From contig NZ_JAFEXF010000032.1 of assembly GCF_016905445.1 (NCBI RefSeq), positions 1-47,065 on the forward strand: a stretch of 47,065 nt of DNA. The letters run 5' to 3'. This DNA comes from Streptomyces sp. G44 (lineage in GTDB: Bacteria; Actinomycetota; Actinomycetes; Streptomycetales; Streptomycetaceae). Under the pieces are notes generated by a model, which worked only from the letters and a program-made list of their open reading frames with translations, was not told the origin of the DNA and searched no databases. Of this stretch, positions 1 through 8,384 are shown one piece after another. The position numbers were made by a program, and so were the translations under genes. Each line of letters opens with the position of its first letter. Within the stretch, counting starts at the first letter, position 1.

Positions 1-160
<160 letters not shown>

Positions 161-265
161 AGGGTGAGCCGAGGTGAGGGTGAGCCGGTGGGGGCGGGCC
201 GGATCCCTGCCGAATCGGCGGCCACTGCGGCTGCCCCCCGGGTCCAGATCCCGTCGGCGTGAGGG

Positions 266-775
266 TCAGGCGCCGGGCTGAGCGGCGCGCTCGGCTTCGT
301 CGACGAGGCCCGTACCGTCGTCGTCGTCGACGCCCTCGCCCGCGCTCCCGCTCGCGTTCCCGCCCCGGTAACCGTCGTCGTCCGTCGCCCCGCGCCGCCC
401 GACGCGCTCCATCAACTGCCGCACGGTGCCGATCAGTTCGCCGGGTTCGAAAGGCTTGGCGAGAAAGGCGTCGACGCCGACTTCGAGGCCGCTCTCGACC
501 TCGTACTGCGTACACGCGCTGATGATGACGATGGGCAGATGCCGCGTCCGCGCGTCGGCACGCAGCCGGGCGGCGGTCCGTACGCCGTCGAGCCGGGGCA
601 TGACGACATCGAGGGTGACAATGTCGGGCTGGACCTGGTGCACGATGTCCAGACACTCGGCACCATCAGCCGCGGTCACGACCTCGAAGCCCTCCAGCTC
701 GAGGTTGACCCTGATCAATTGCCGGATGACCTTGTTGTCGTCCACAACAAGCACACGGCCGGGCGCGCCTGACAC
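266..775 (-). CDS. Single-domain response regulator (CheY-like)
   Basis: A 169-residue protein made of one receiver domain (about residues 7-125) and an acidic, glycine-rich tail with no output domain. The acidic pair is D12-D13, the likely phosphoacceptor is D56 in TLDVVMP, and the conserved lysine is K107 in LAKPF. It would act as a phosphorylated switch for an unseen partner, since no histidine kinase is adjacent. I chose the GTG at 773-775, which gives the VSGAPGRVLVVDD N-terminus; an upstream ATG at 823 would add 16 basic residues that do not belong to the domain. It lies outside the integrated element, next to the tRNA-Arg target, and is chromosomal. Its kinase and output are unknown. 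Confidence 0.88.
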   Translation of the reverse strand: MSGAPGRVLVVDDNKVIRQLIRVNLELEGFEVVTAADGAECLDIVHQVQPDIVTLDVVMPRLDGVRTAARLRADARTRHLPIVIISACTQYEVESGLEVGVDAFLAKPFEPGELIGTVRQLMERVGRRGATDDDGYRGGNASGSAGEGVDDDDGTGLVDEAERAAQPGA

Positions 776-943
776 AAGTCGAGAGTAGGACCGCGCCCAC
801 CGCCGCGTCCCGGTTTTCCCCACTTCCGCCCCGCGCGAGGTGAGCGGGGCGGAGGCCGGGGCCCTCCAAGGCGCCGACGGGGCACTGACGAGACGGGGGC
901 GACCTCACCGCGGCGCCCTCGGAACCCCGGAAATACCTGTTCA

Positions 944-970
944 TGGACAGCCCCGGAGAGCTGGTAGGGT
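944..970 (+). promoter_or_regulatory. Possible tRNA-Arg promoter
   Basis: TGGACA (944-949) and TAGGGT (965-970) resemble -35 and -10 boxes just upstream of the tRNA. The 15-bp spacing is short, so this is only a suggestion. Confidence 0.25.
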
Positions 971-1001
971 TCTACCCGTCGCCGCGCAACAGCGGCGGTA
1001 C

Positions 1002-1073
1002 GCCCCCGTAGCTCAGGGGATAGAGCAACGGCCTCCGGAGCCGTGTGCGCAGGTTCGAATCCTGCCGGGGGCA
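1002..1073 (+). tRNA. tRNA-Arg (CCG anticodon)
   Basis: A complete cloverleaf can be folded. The 7-bp acceptor stem is GCCCCCG (1002-1008) with CGGGGGC (1066-1072) and discriminator A1073. The anticodon stem ACGGC/GCCGT holds the loop CTCCGGA, so the anticodon is CCG. The T-arm is GCAGG-TTCGAAT-CCTGC. CCA is not encoded. The 3' half is the integration target of the element to the right: bases from 1032 onward are duplicated at 31843-31885, so the tRNA stays intact after integration. Confidence 0.96.
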
Positions 1074-1074
1074 C
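1032..1074 (+). repeat. attL: 43-bp attachment-site repeat in the tRNA 3' half
   Basis: A 43-bp stretch from the anticodon stem to just past the discriminator base is identical to 31843-31885. Identity ends on both sides (G1031 versus C31842; T1075 versus C31886). This is the usual footprint of a tyrosine-recombinase element inserted in a tRNA gene. Confidence 0.93.
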
Positions 1075-1127
1075 TCGCCTACGATCAGCAGAAATCACGC
1101 GCTGACCAGGGCGGATGCCGACATGAG

Positions 1128-1160
1128 AGAGCGGGAACCAGTCTCACTGGGTCCCGCTCT
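1128..1160 (+). terminator. Element-borne terminator downstream of tRNA-Arg
   Basis: AGAGCGGGA (1128-1136) pairs perfectly with TCCCGCTCT (1152-1160), followed by TTGTC. It lies just inside attL, so the element appears to bring its own terminator to replace the chromosomal one now displaced to 31902-31943. Confidence 0.7.
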
Positions 1161-1170
1161 TTGTCGTTGA

Positions 1171-1201
1171 TACGCACGGGTTGCGATAGACCTGCGATAG
1201 A
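1171..1201 (+). promoter_or_regulatory. Candidate arm-type recombinase sites near attL
   Basis: Two direct copies of TGCGATAGA (1182-1190 and 1193-1201) spaced 11 bp apart, one helical turn, about 110 bp inside attL. The sequence 1171-1192 aligns without gaps to the copy near attR (31750-31771). Shared sequence flanking both ends suggests binding sites for Int or Xis; this is inferred from position. Confidence 0.45.
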
Positions 1202-1291
1202 GGTCAGCGACGCACGGTTACACAGTCGGCAGGCCCCGGCGACTCAGGGCGTGACTGCTGCCGACGGACTGCCGCTCGGGGAGGGGTTCAG

Positions 1292-2386
1292 TTGCAGAGG
1301 ACCATCCGCTACGACAGGCGGCATGATCGCCTGATATTTGGAGAGATGGAGCGGGCTTATCGCGACGCGGGGTTCGCCTTCCACACATCTGAGCTGGCAT
1401 CCATCAAGGCAACGGACTTCCGCGCAGTCCTGACAAGCTGCCTGGCCGACAACGAGCAGGTCTACGTCGTAGAGGGGGACTACGACGAGTTCGACGACGA
1501 GTACAGTCCGCCGGGCCCAGTGAGCTTTGTTCAACGGGAGGGCAAGCTACTCGTACGCGTCGAGGTGGTCACAAAGGCGCACGAGGATGACGACGAGGGC
1601 TCCCCAGAACCGCTCTACCGATCGGCTCTGCGCCCCTATCTCACCCGCCGCAGGGCGACGCTGCAAAATGTGGAAATGGTCGGTAGCCAGGTGACCTCAC
1701 CTTGGGTGTGGGACTTCGACATCGAATGCAGCCTTCGTCAAAGAACCCTTAAGGACTTGCATGAGATCGGACATGGCGCGAAAGCTCTACTAGATGCCTT
1801 CGCAAGTGGTCACCTCACGCGGGAGACCACCATGGACCTACTCAGAGCCCGACAAGCCGATGTCCTGGTAGGGCAGCCAGAGGGACCTTGGCTCGATGTG
1901 AAGAGCAGTCACTATGACCTCGACTCAACGCAAGGGAAGATTTCCCTTGCTCAATCCGTCTCAAGGTTCGCTAACGCGGAGTACGGCGGAATCGTTGTGG
2001 TCGGCATGAAGGGAAAGAAGGTTCCAGGCGGAGAAGTGATCCATAGCGTTCATCCTGTCCCGGTTGACGGCAGAACGCTGCGTCGATACCAGAGCGCCCT
2101 AGAGCACCATCTCTACCCGCCACCCGACCTCTTGGATATCGAACACTACGAGACCAACGGTAAGGGAATCGTGTTCCTTCACGTCCCCCCGCAGCCTGAA
2201 GAGCTGAAGCCGTTCCTCGTGCACGGTGCTGTAGTGGATGGCCAAGTGGAGGGAGCTTTCATCAGCATCGTGCGCCGACGCGGTGAAGGGTCCATCCCTA
2301 TTACCGCTTCCGCCATCCACTCGACACTAGCCGCTGGCCGCGCCCTGCTGAGGCGCGGCCAGATACCGGATCAGGCAGGCGAGTAG
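1292..2386 (+). CDS. AlbA_2/Schlafen-domain putative DNA-binding protein
   Basis: A 364-residue protein. The recognisable part is a central AlbA_2-like (Schlafen-type) domain at about 195-310, with GPWLDVKSSHYDL followed by a conserved ALAQSVSRFAN-like helix and a GGIVVVGM strand. Proteins with this fold bind, and sometimes cleave, nucleic acid. The N-terminal 190 residues are not recognised. The start is TTG at 1292, chosen because a strong GGGGAGGGG ribosome-binding site sits five bases upstream. It lies between attL and int, converging on int with a 4-bp gap. This position is often used for cargo in AICEs. A defence or regulatory role is possible but not shown. Confidence 0.7.
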   Translation: MQRTIRYDRRHDRLIFGEMERAYRDAGFAFHTSELASIKATDFRAVLTSCLADNEQVYVVEGDYDEFDDEYSPPGPVSFVQREGKLLVRVEVVTKAHEDDDEGSPEPLYRSALRPYLTRRRATLQNVEMVGSQVTSPWVWDFDIECSLRQRTLKDLHEIGHGAKALLDAFASGHLTRETTMDLLRARQADVLVGQPEGPWLDVKSSHYDLDSTQGKISLAQSVSRFANAEYGGIVVVGMKGKKVPGGEVIHSVHPVPVDGRTLRRYQSALEHHLYPPPDLLDIEHYETNGKGIVFLHVPPQPEELKPFLVHGAVVDGQVEGAFISIVRRRGEGSIPITASAIHSTLAAGRALLRRGQIPDQAGE

Positions 2387-2390
2387 TCAC

Positions 2391-3833
2391 TCAGTCGGGC
2401 CAGTCGAGTTCGCGCTCAATCTTGTTGTTCATGATTTCTTCCTGACCGTAGATGCACCCCTCGTAAACGCGGTGGATCACCTCGGGTGAGTTGCCGACCC
2501 GACGGGCGACCTCGGCCACGGGCACGCCGGCGTTCAGCCAGGTCGTGATGCAGGTATGCCGCAGGTCGTACGGCCGACCCCCGAGGATGGAAGCCTGAAG
2601 GTCCGGCGAGAGCGCGTACTCCCGAGCGTCCCGCCACACACGCCAATAGGTGCTGCTGCCCACGAGACCGCCCCGCTCGTTCGTGAAGAGCCGCCCGTCC
2701 TTGGCCGTGCCGAACTCCTTCAGGTGGGCGCGGAGCATGGATACGAGCGGCGGGGGAATCGGGACCGGCCGGTCTTCCTTGGCCTCCCTCGACTTCAGGC
2801 CGCGCTTGTCGTGGCGCTCTCCGCTGTCTGTCCACTGCTTGCCAGACACGGGGTGCGTGTCGTGGAGCGTCAGAACCCCCCACCCCTTCTCTGGGAGGAA
2901 GCAATCAGCCTTCCTGAGGCCCACGGCCTCACTCGGGCGGAGCCCCGCGAAGTACATGACCGCGTAGAAGCCCACCAGGCGCCGGCCCTTCTTGCGATCC
3001 CATGTCCCAACGTAGGAGACCGAGGCGAGGAGTTGAGCGGCCTGCGTCTTGTTCACGAGAACACGGGGGTCCACACGGTCCGATGAGGAACTCTGCACCT
3101 TCTTGATGGCGGCGAGTGGATTCTCCGTCAGTAGCTTGCGCTCGATGGCGTATTCAACCGCCGTGTTGAGCGCGCGCCGACGACGGCGGGAGGTCTCCCC
3201 CGCCGCGGGAGTGCCATCCAGTTTGAAGGAGATCCGATACTGAACATCGCGGAGAATCTTCGGGTCTTCCAGCGAGGAGACGAGCAGCGATTTCTTGGAG
3301 ATCCAACCGTAGGCGTCTTCAAGTTCCTCCGGCGGGTCAAGTTCGGCGTTCTTGGGAATGACCGCCCACCGGAAGGCAAGGCGTAGCTCTTCCGGTGACG
3401 GCATCTTCTGTTCCTGCTCCACCAGGGCCAGCGTCACCGCTGCGAGCCCATCGGCGATTCCCTCACGGGTCTTGGCCGCAGCGGTCGGCCAGCGCATCGC
3501 CATGTACTCGCGGCAGAATGCGAACCAGGGAAGTTCCTCACGGACTTGCTCCGCAGTGGCCTCAGCCCGTACCTCGGATTCAGGCAGACCGTCGGCGATG
3601 CGGAATGCCTCACCGCGGCGCATTGCCTGCCACAGTTCAGATCTGCGGCTCTCTGCGAGAGCCACCGTGGCGAAGGTGGCGCTACTGACCTTTCCTCCGA
3701 CTTTCCAACGGAGTTGGTAGGGACGCGTCTTGCTCTGCGCCTTGGCGACTTTCCACAGGCGCACGTCAAGCGAAAACCCGTCCGGGGCCGAGCGGTTGTT
3801 CTGCTCGGCCCCGTTGTCGGTGTCTTTCGTCAC
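2391..3833 (-). CDS. int: Site-specific tyrosine recombinase (integrase)
   Basis: A 480-residue protein with a SAM-like core-binding region (about 95-245) and a C-terminal catalytic domain (about 270-465). Visible catalytic features are the box I arginine in YFAGLRPSEAV, the HxxR-type DLRHTCITTWL and the nucleophile near Y457 in VIHRVYEG. It would catalyse recombination between attP and the tRNA-Arg 3' end. The start is GTG at 3831-3833, overlapping the xis stop as GTGA, so the two are translationally coupled. A longer upstream reading to 4046 is just xis in another frame. It is the first element-backbone gene from attL, as expected. Confidence 0.95.
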   Translation of the reverse strand: MTKDTDNGAEQNNRSAPDGFSLDVRLWKVAKAQSKTRPYQLRWKVGGKVSSATFATVALAESRRSELWQAMRRGEAFRIADGLPESEVRAEATAEQVREELPWFAFCREYMAMRWPTAAAKTREGIADGLAAVTLALVEQEQKMPSPEELRLAFRWAVIPKNAELDPPEELEDAYGWISKKSLLVSSLEDPKILRDVQYRISFKLDGTPAAGETSRRRRRALNTAVEYAIERKLLTENPLAAIKKVQSSSSDRVDPRVLVNKTQAAQLLASVSYVGTWDRKKGRRLVGFYAVMYFAGLRPSEAVGLRKADCFLPEKGWGVLTLHDTHPVSGKQWTDSGERHDKRGLKSREAKEDRPVPIPPPLVSMLRAHLKEFGTAKDGRLFTNERGGLVGSSTYWRVWRDAREYALSPDLQASILGGRPYDLRHTCITTWLNAGVPVAEVARRVGNSPEVIHRVYEGCIYGQEEIMNNKIERELDWPD

Positions 3834-4021
3834 GCGCTCTCCTCCAGCGTCTGGAGCCACCGACTCAATTCGGACCGGCGGATGCGCACCGCGCCGTTCG
3901 GGAGCTTGATGGACTTCGGGCCCTTCTTGTACTGCCGCCAGCGGTAGAAGGTCGCTCGCGGAACGCCTATCTCTTCGATCACTTCGGGGATGGTCAGCAT
4001 CTCGTCGCGGGGCTTGGCCAC
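3830..4021 (-). CDS. xis: Excisionase / MerR-like helix-turn-helix protein
   Basis: A 63-residue protein that is almost entirely a winged-helix of the excisionase type: LTIPEVIEEIGVPRATFYRWRQYKKGP followed by a basic wing ending in LSRWLQTLEE. Such proteins bend the att region and steer the integrase towards excision. The start is GTG at 4019-4021 with GGAGGAG just upstream. Its stop overlaps the integrase start, so xis-int form one operon. It is preceded by the repeat field at 4081-4334, so its promoter may be controlled by whatever binds there. Confidence 0.88.
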   Translation of the reverse strand: MAKPRDEMLTIPEVIEEIGVPRATFYRWRQYKKGPKSIKLPNGAVRIRRSELSRWLQTLEESA

Positions 4022-4080
4022 GACTCCTCCTTGGGCGAGAGGTCAAGGGAAGGTGATGGGCGGGACCAGCCGAGAGCCGC

Positions 4081-4334
4081 CACAGAAACCACGAAATACA
4101 CAGAAACCCAGGATTCCGGGTCTGACCTGCGGTGATGCCGCGCGGTGGGTGCTGCCACAGAAATCGCCGGAGGTTCCACAGAAATAAGGGGGCCGGTCCG
4201 GCGCAGCCAGGGCCGACGTATTTCTGTGGCTTCTCTGCGGGTTTCTGTGGTGGGGCGTCGTGAGCCCCTGACTTGGCTGTCCGCGCAGGTCAGGGGCTCG
4301 CGGCGGGTATTTCTGTGATTCTGTGGTTTCTGTG
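4081..4334. repeat. CACAGAAA iteron-like repeat field (candidate origin or operator)
   Basis: Four direct copies of CACAGAAA (4081-4088, 4099-4106, 4156-4163, 4177-4184) are followed by four inverted copies TTTCTGTG (4221-4228, 4242-4249, 4310-4317, 4327-4334), making one large mirrored array. It lies between the replication genes and xis-int. Repeats of this kind often bind an initiator or repressor, so this is a good candidate for the element's replication origin or a control region for xis-int. Confidence 0.6.
4262..4299. terminator. 11-bp stem-loop after the DUF3987 gene
   Basis: GAGCCCCTGAC (4262-4272) pairs perfectly with GTCAGGGGCTC (4289-4299), with a 16-base loop. It lies 40 bases past the stop of the minus-strand DUF3987 gene and inside the repeat field. 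It could be a terminator or a structural part of an origin; there is no clear U-tract. Confidence 0.5.
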
Positions 4335-4341
4335 AGCGGGC

Positions 4342-5886
4342 TCAGGCTGTCGGGTCGGTCAGCCGGGGGTGGACCAGATAGCGCGGGGAGGGCGGCCGGC
4401 CGCGGCCTCCGGTGCGGACGACGGCTTGGGCGCGCACGTAGCCGTGGTCTTCCAGCAGGCTCAGTGCCGGGTCCAGGTCCGCGGCGGTGGGGAACTCCGA
4501 GCGGGAGAGCTTGACCATGAGGTCGCGCTTGCTAACCTCGGCCCACCGGTGCGTGCGCAGCGCTTCCAGGACGCTTTGGGCGCGTGCGGTGGTGTGGTCG
4601 GCTCCCATGGCGTCGAACGCGGCAAGTCCGTGGCTGGTGAAGTAGTCGGCCAGTGCGATCGCGTCGCGCATGGTCGCTTCGGCCACGGGCACCGTGTGCC
4701 CCTTGGTGAGGTACTGCGCAAGGTGGAGGAGCGCAGCGATGCGGGCCGTGGCGCCGGCCAGCTTGCCGCCCCAGTCGTTGATGTGCCCCAAGCTGCCGCT
4801 GCGGGGTTCCAAGATGGGCTCCAACCGCCGCTGAAACGCCTTAAGTTCGGCATTCGCCTCGGGGCTGAGCTGGATGACGGCCGGGTCGGTCCACTCGGCA
4901 AGGAAGAGCGTCAGGTCAAGGACGTGACGCCGGTAGGTCTCCTTGACCTGGTCCGGGATCGGGTCGGGCTCGATCTTGCGGTGACCGACCATGGATTTGG
5001 GGACCGAGTAGAGGAACCTGCCGAGCAGACCGCGCCCCTTGAAGCCTTCCTGTCGGCCGATGTCGTCCAGTACCTGAGGCTGCACGCACAGGCCCATGGT
5101 CAGGGCGGGGTGTTCGATGTACTCCTCTCGGGTCTGCCGGTCGACCTTGAGTCGGTCTCCGGCGTGGCCTTTGAGGAAGACGCCCATGTTGGGCTTGCCG
5201 GAGTAGCGGCCGGCGATGATGTCGAAGATGTCGCCCTCAGCGGACATGACGGAGATCCGGCCGCCTTGCTCGGCCATCCGTGAGGTGACCGTCTCGGCCG
5301 TCGTGTCGTCGGCGAGGAGTTGCGGTTTGGCGGGGACGGTGACGCTGTCCGCGGTCTGCGCCAGTGCGATCGCGGTGGCGACCAACTCATCCCGTTCGTC
5401 AGCGCCTGCGGTGGCTGCCTTGGACGCGGCTTTGTCGGCTGCTTCCTTGGCGAGCCGGGCGGTCATCTCGGCTTCCACGATGGCCGGTTGGGTGAGCGTG
5501 CGGAGTTGCTTCTCTGCCTCGTACAGCGGGTCCGTGAGCAGTGCGAACACGGCGGACTTTCGGTTGGCGGGCGGGAGCGAGACGACGACGTAGAGGTTGG
5601 TGGGCTCGCGCCAGTTCCCGCGGACCTCAACGACGGACCGGCCGCCGGCCGCGGTGGCGAGCACGGACAGGGCGATGCATCCGGCGAGGTCGACGGGGGT
5701 TTGGGTCTCCTCGGCGACCGCGGCCACGAACTCCCGCAGCCAGTCCGGCAGTGCGCCGACGGGGAAGTCGGCGAGCTTGCGGGGTCCGGCGAGGGGAACG
5801 GGGTCCTCCCACACGGGGGCGGAGGGTTCGTCGAGGGTGGGCAGTCCGGCCCACAGGTCGGGGCTGTCCACGGGCTGTGTGGTCAT
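4342..5886 (-). CDS. DUF3987 replication-associated ATPase-like protein
   Basis: A 514-residue protein matching the DUF3987 family, found next to primase-polymerases on plasmids, phages and AICEs and thought to act as helicase or initiator. A loop at VVVSLPPANRKSAVF occupies the Walker A position, but the usual GxGKS is replaced by ANRKS, so ATP binding may be altered. A charged, alanine-rich helix (about 135-175) follows, and the C-terminal 90 residues look like a winged helix (RTHRWAEVSKRDLMVKL). The start is ATG at 5884-5886 with a GGAGGGAGG site. It is co-directional with the primase-polymerase upstream (157-bp gap). The repeat field beyond its stop may be its target. The exact biochemical role is inferred. 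Confidence 0.8.
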   Translation of the reverse strand: MTTQPVDSPDLWAGLPTLDEPSAPVWEDPVPLAGPRKLADFPVGALPDWLREFVAAVAEETQTPVDLAGCIALSVLATAAGGRSVVEVRGNWREPTNLYVVVSLPPANRKSAVFALLTDPLYEAEKQLRTLTQPAIVEAEMTARLAKEAADKAASKAATAGADERDELVATAIALAQTADSVTVPAKPQLLADDTTAETVTSRMAEQGGRISVMSAEGDIFDIIAGRYSGKPNMGVFLKGHAGDRLKVDRQTREEYIEHPALTMGLCVQPQVLDDIGRQEGFKGRGLLGRFLYSVPKSMVGHRKIEPDPIPDQVKETYRRHVLDLTLFLAEWTDPAVIQLSPEANAELKAFQRRLEPILEPRSGSLGHINDWGGKLAGATARIAALLHLAQYLTKGHTVPVAEATMRDAIALADYFTSHGLAAFDAMGADHTTARAQSVLEALRTHRWAEVSKRDLMVKLSRSEFPTAADLDPALSLLEDHGYVRAQAVVRTGGRGRPPSPRYLVHPRLTDPTA

Positions 5887-6043
5887 GAGGCTGTCCTCCC
5901 TCCGGAGGCGTTCGGCAGCGGGTCAGGACGAAGGGCAGAAAGGACGCCCTGACCGGCGACGTCCCTTCGGGCGCCTACGGCCGCCCGTGGCGAGGGCTGT
6001 ACGGCGCCCTGTGGGCCGTTTACGGGGGTTCGTGATGGTTTGC

Positions 6044-6922
6044 TCATACCGCACGCTCCGAGGCCGCTCCAAGGCCGTTGGCGACCGCGCGGCGCGCGTA
6101 GGGCTCGGGGACGCCGACGGAGACGGCGGCCGCCACGATCTCTTCGCCGATGGCGTCCAGTCCGCACGGTCCGGGGCAGTGCGCGTGCTGAGCGGCGAGG
6201 AACTGAGCCACCCCGAACGCCTGTGATCCCGCGCCCGATTCGGTGTGGCTGCGCACTTTGGCGAGGCCTCGTTCCAGGCCGGTGCGTACGTACCGCTCGG
6301 TGTGGCGGCATCCGGTGGCGACCGTCCGGTCCCACGTGGCGCGGCCGGAGAGGGAAGAGACCACGTCCCCGGGGGCGGGGGTGGTCTCTTCCTTCACCAC
6401 CAGGTCGCGGACGGCCGACGGCAGGTCGGTCATGCGACCGGTGCCGGGACCGAGCCAACGGGCGTAGGCCATCAGGGATTTGATGTCGACGCCCGGAAGG
6501 ACCGCGTTGTGCGAGCGCATGGCGCCCCGGTAGATCCAGTGCTCACCGCGCGTCGTCGGCACGATCCGGGTGACCGGCAGGGTCTCACGGGCCCATGCGA
6601 CGGCCGCCGCGTTGTCGAGGTCGACGACGGTCAGCCGCACCCCACCGGGGTGGTAGCCGACGCAGACCGCCTGTTCCCATGCCGCCACCCACAGCGGGGA
6701 GGCGATCACGTGCGGGTCGGTGGTGGCGGCAGCCCACGCGTGGCAGGGAGCGGGGCACTGGCAGGTCCCCGCGCGCTTCATGTTCGGCCGTCCACCGCAC
6801 GCGTTGCCCGCGCACGCACGGCAGTTGCCGAACGGCACCTTCCCATCCCGCAGAGGCAGTACGGGCACACCGGCCGTGGCCAGGTACAGCGCGGTCCGCA
6901 GGTAGTTGTTCTTGGTGCTCAC
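6044..6922 (-). CDS. Bifunctional DNA primase/polymerase (prim-pol)
   Basis: A 292-residue protein beginning VSTKNNYLRTALYLA. A Cys-rich knuckle follows (CRACAGNACGG, then CQCPAPCHAW, about 25-60). The prim-pol core has a metal-binding DLDN in LTVVDLDN and the GEHWIYRG motif, and a helical C-terminus follows. Proteins of this kind make primers and extend DNA in AICE replication. The start is GTG at 6920-6922, overlapping the methyltransferase stop as GTGA, so the two are coupled. With the DUF3987 product it forms the replication unit. Confidence 0.87.
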   Translation of the reverse strand: MSTKNNYLRTALYLATAGVPVLPLRDGKVPFGNCRACAGNACGGRPNMKRAGTCQCPAPCHAWAAATTDPHVIASPLWVAAWEQAVCVGYHPGGVRLTVVDLDNAAAVAWARETLPVTRIVPTTRGEHWIYRGAMRSHNAVLPGVDIKSLMAYARWLGPGTGRMTDLPSAVRDLVVKEETTPAPGDVVSSLSGRATWDRTVATGCRHTERYVRTGLERGLAKVRSHTESGAGSQAFGVAQFLAAQHAHCPGPCGLDAIGEEIVAAAVSVGVPEPYARRAVANGLGAASERAV

Positions 6923-7602
6923 GCGACCGCCCCCAGCGTTCCCATGGCGGCGCGGTAGGCGCGCCCGATCCATTCGGTGTAGGCGGGCGGGATGCATTCG
7001 CGGATGCCGTCGCGGTTCATCCAGGGCACGCCCATGACGCGGCGGGCGAGGTCGACGCCGGAGAAGTTGCCGACGAACTGGCCGTAGTGGCCGGGCGGGA
7101 TGGGGCGGCCCATCTTGGCGACCGGTGCGGGGTGGGCCGGATCCCGCGGCGCGGTCAGCGTCCACCGGCCGGTCTCGAAGTAGCGGTGCCGGTAGGTCGC
7201 CAGGCCGAACATGGCCCCGCACAGCAGCACCGGAGCGTGCAGGTGCGGCACAGCCCCGCGGACGTTCTCGATGACGTACGGGCGGCCCGTAGCGTCCAGG
7301 GCGGCCCGGGTGGGGGCGATCAGGTCGGGGTGAGTGTTGCCCATGAGCCGCTGGGTGTCGCTGTAGAACTGGCACGGCGGGGAAGCGTGGATGAAGTCGA
7401 ACTGTGCGCCGTGTTCGAGGACGAACGCGATCGCGTCCGCCTGCACGAACCGGTACGGGTAGCGCGGCTGCGGGGCGAGGTCGACGCCGGTCACGTCGAA
7501 CCCGGCGTCGGCGTAGCCCTTGGCGGCACCGCCCTGGCAGCAGTACAGGTCCAGCAGACGCGGCCTGAGACGGCCTCGCCGGATCGGGGTGGGTTGGGTC
7601 AT
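6919..7602 (-). CDS. C5-cytosine DNA methyltransferase-like protein
   Basis: A 227-residue protein with the main C5-methyltransferase motifs: motif I LLDLYCCQGGAAKGYADAGF near the N-terminus, the catalytic Cys in ASPPCQ (motif IV), and IENV (motif VI). It is much shorter than restriction-type enzymes (over 300 residues) and lacks a clear target-recognition domain, like many phage and AICE versions. It may methylate element DNA to escape host restriction; specificity cannot be read. ATG at 7600-7602 with GGAG upstream. It lies between a membrane gene and prim-pol, coupled to the latter. The same element also carries an AspBHI-like enzyme that may cut methylated DNA. Confidence 0.8.
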   Translation of the reverse strand: MTQPTPIRRGRLRPRLLDLYCCQGGAAKGYADAGFDVTGVDLAPQPRYPYRFVQADAIAFVLEHGAQFDFIHASPPCQFYSDTQRLMGNTHPDLIAPTRAALDATGRPYVIENVRGAVPHLHAPVLLCGAMFGLATYRHRYFETGRWTLTAPRDPAHPAPVAKMGRPIPPGHYGQFVGNFSGVDLARRVMGVPWMNRDGIRECIPPAYTEWIGRAYRAAMGTLGAVA

Positions 7603-7641
7603 GCTGGGGGTCTCCTGTTTCTGTCGAAGGGACGGAGAACC

Positions 7642-7678
7642 GGGGCGGTCGCGGTCTTTGGCGAGAGGCGACCGCCCC
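7642..7678. repeat. Conserved intergenic stem-loop, copy 1
   Basis: GGGGCGGTCGC (7642-7652) pairs with GCGACCGCCCC (7668-7678). The loop contains TTGGCGAGA, shared with copies at 13189-13225 and 14586-14622. It lies between the membrane gene stop and the methyltransferase ribosome-binding site. Confidence 0.7.
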
Positions 7679-7686
7679 AGCCACGT

Positions 7687-8160
7687 CTAGCCGTGGAAGT
7701 CGTTGCGCTTGATGACGGCCTTGCGGATGTGGAAGGTGTTGCCGCCGCGGTGGTCGCTCGCGCTGAAGACCTGCACGGCGATCCATCCGCCGAAGATGAC
7801 GGCGGCGAGGATGATGAGTTGGTGGACCAGCGCGGCGAGCGCGGCGATGAATGTGGTCAGTAGGACCAGGCCGCCGCACACGGCGCCGAACCCGATGCCC
7901 CCGAGGGCGACGTTCACCGCGGTACGCGAGACGGTCGGCTTGGTCGCGGCCGGTTCGGGCTTGGCGGGCTCGATGGCGTAGCCGGTGACGACGCGGCCGT
8001 CCGGCAGGACGATGCTCGCCACGGCCGGGATGCTGCCCGGCTGCACGGGCACGAGCGGCGCCGTGTGCTGTACCGGGGTGAGGGGCGTGGGGTGGTGAAC
8101 GTCCACGGCCGCCGCGTCACGCACGGCCGGACGGTGGTGGGGCAGGGTCGGTTCGTTCAC
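7687..8160 (-). CDS. Putative integral membrane protein of the AICE backbone
   Basis: A 157-residue protein, not recognised by name. The first 85 residues are polar and proline-rich, with a DGRVVTGYAI stretch. Two hydrophobic segments follow (about 88-110 and 113-132, VNVALGGIGFGAVCGG... and LIILAAVIFGGWIAV), then a short basic tail. The start is GTG at 8158-8160 with GGGAG upstream. Placed among small membrane genes next to the translocase, it probably belongs to the spread or transfer group; this is inference from position. Confidence 0.65.
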   Translation of the reverse strand: MNEPTLPHHRPAVRDAAAVDVHHPTPLTPVQHTAPLVPVQPGSIPAVASIVLPDGRVVTGYAIEPAKPEPAATKPTVSRTAVNVALGGIGFGAVCGGLVLLTTFIAALAALVHQLIILAAVIFGGWIAVQVFSASDHRGGNTFHIRKAVIKRNDFHG

Positions 8161-8175
8161 GTCCTGGTCTCCCTT

Positions 8176-8370
8176 CTAACGGCCGATGTCGGCGAGGGCG
8201 CCGGTGATGGCGGTGACGAGCTGGTTGACGGTGTCGCTCGCGTCGGTGGCGGCGAGGTAGAAGCCGAAGAGCGCGGCGACGACGCCCGCGCCGAAGCCGA
8301 GCGCCTTGAAGCGCAGCAGCAGGGCGAGGCCACCGGCGAGCAGCAGCACGAGCGGGATGGTGATGACCAT
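8176..8370 (-). CDS. Small two-helix membrane protein
   Basis: A 64-residue protein with two hydrophobic stretches (VITIPLVLLLAGGLALLL and LGFGAGVVAALFGFYLA) and a short polar tail. ATG at 8368-8370 has GGAGG four bases upstream. It lies 15 bp from the next membrane gene in the same direction. Small proteins like this accompany spread (spd) genes in Streptomyces conjugative elements. No specific function is visible. Confidence 0.65.
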   Translation of the reverse strand: MVITIPLVLLLAGGLALLLRFKALGFGAGVVAALFGFYLAATDASDTVNQLVTAITGALADIGR

Positions 8371-8384
8371 GAGTCCTCCGGGGG

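Noticed and set aside
4081..4334. CRISPR array
   Set aside because: The repeats are only 8 bp, occur in both orientations with irregular spacing, and no cas gene is present.
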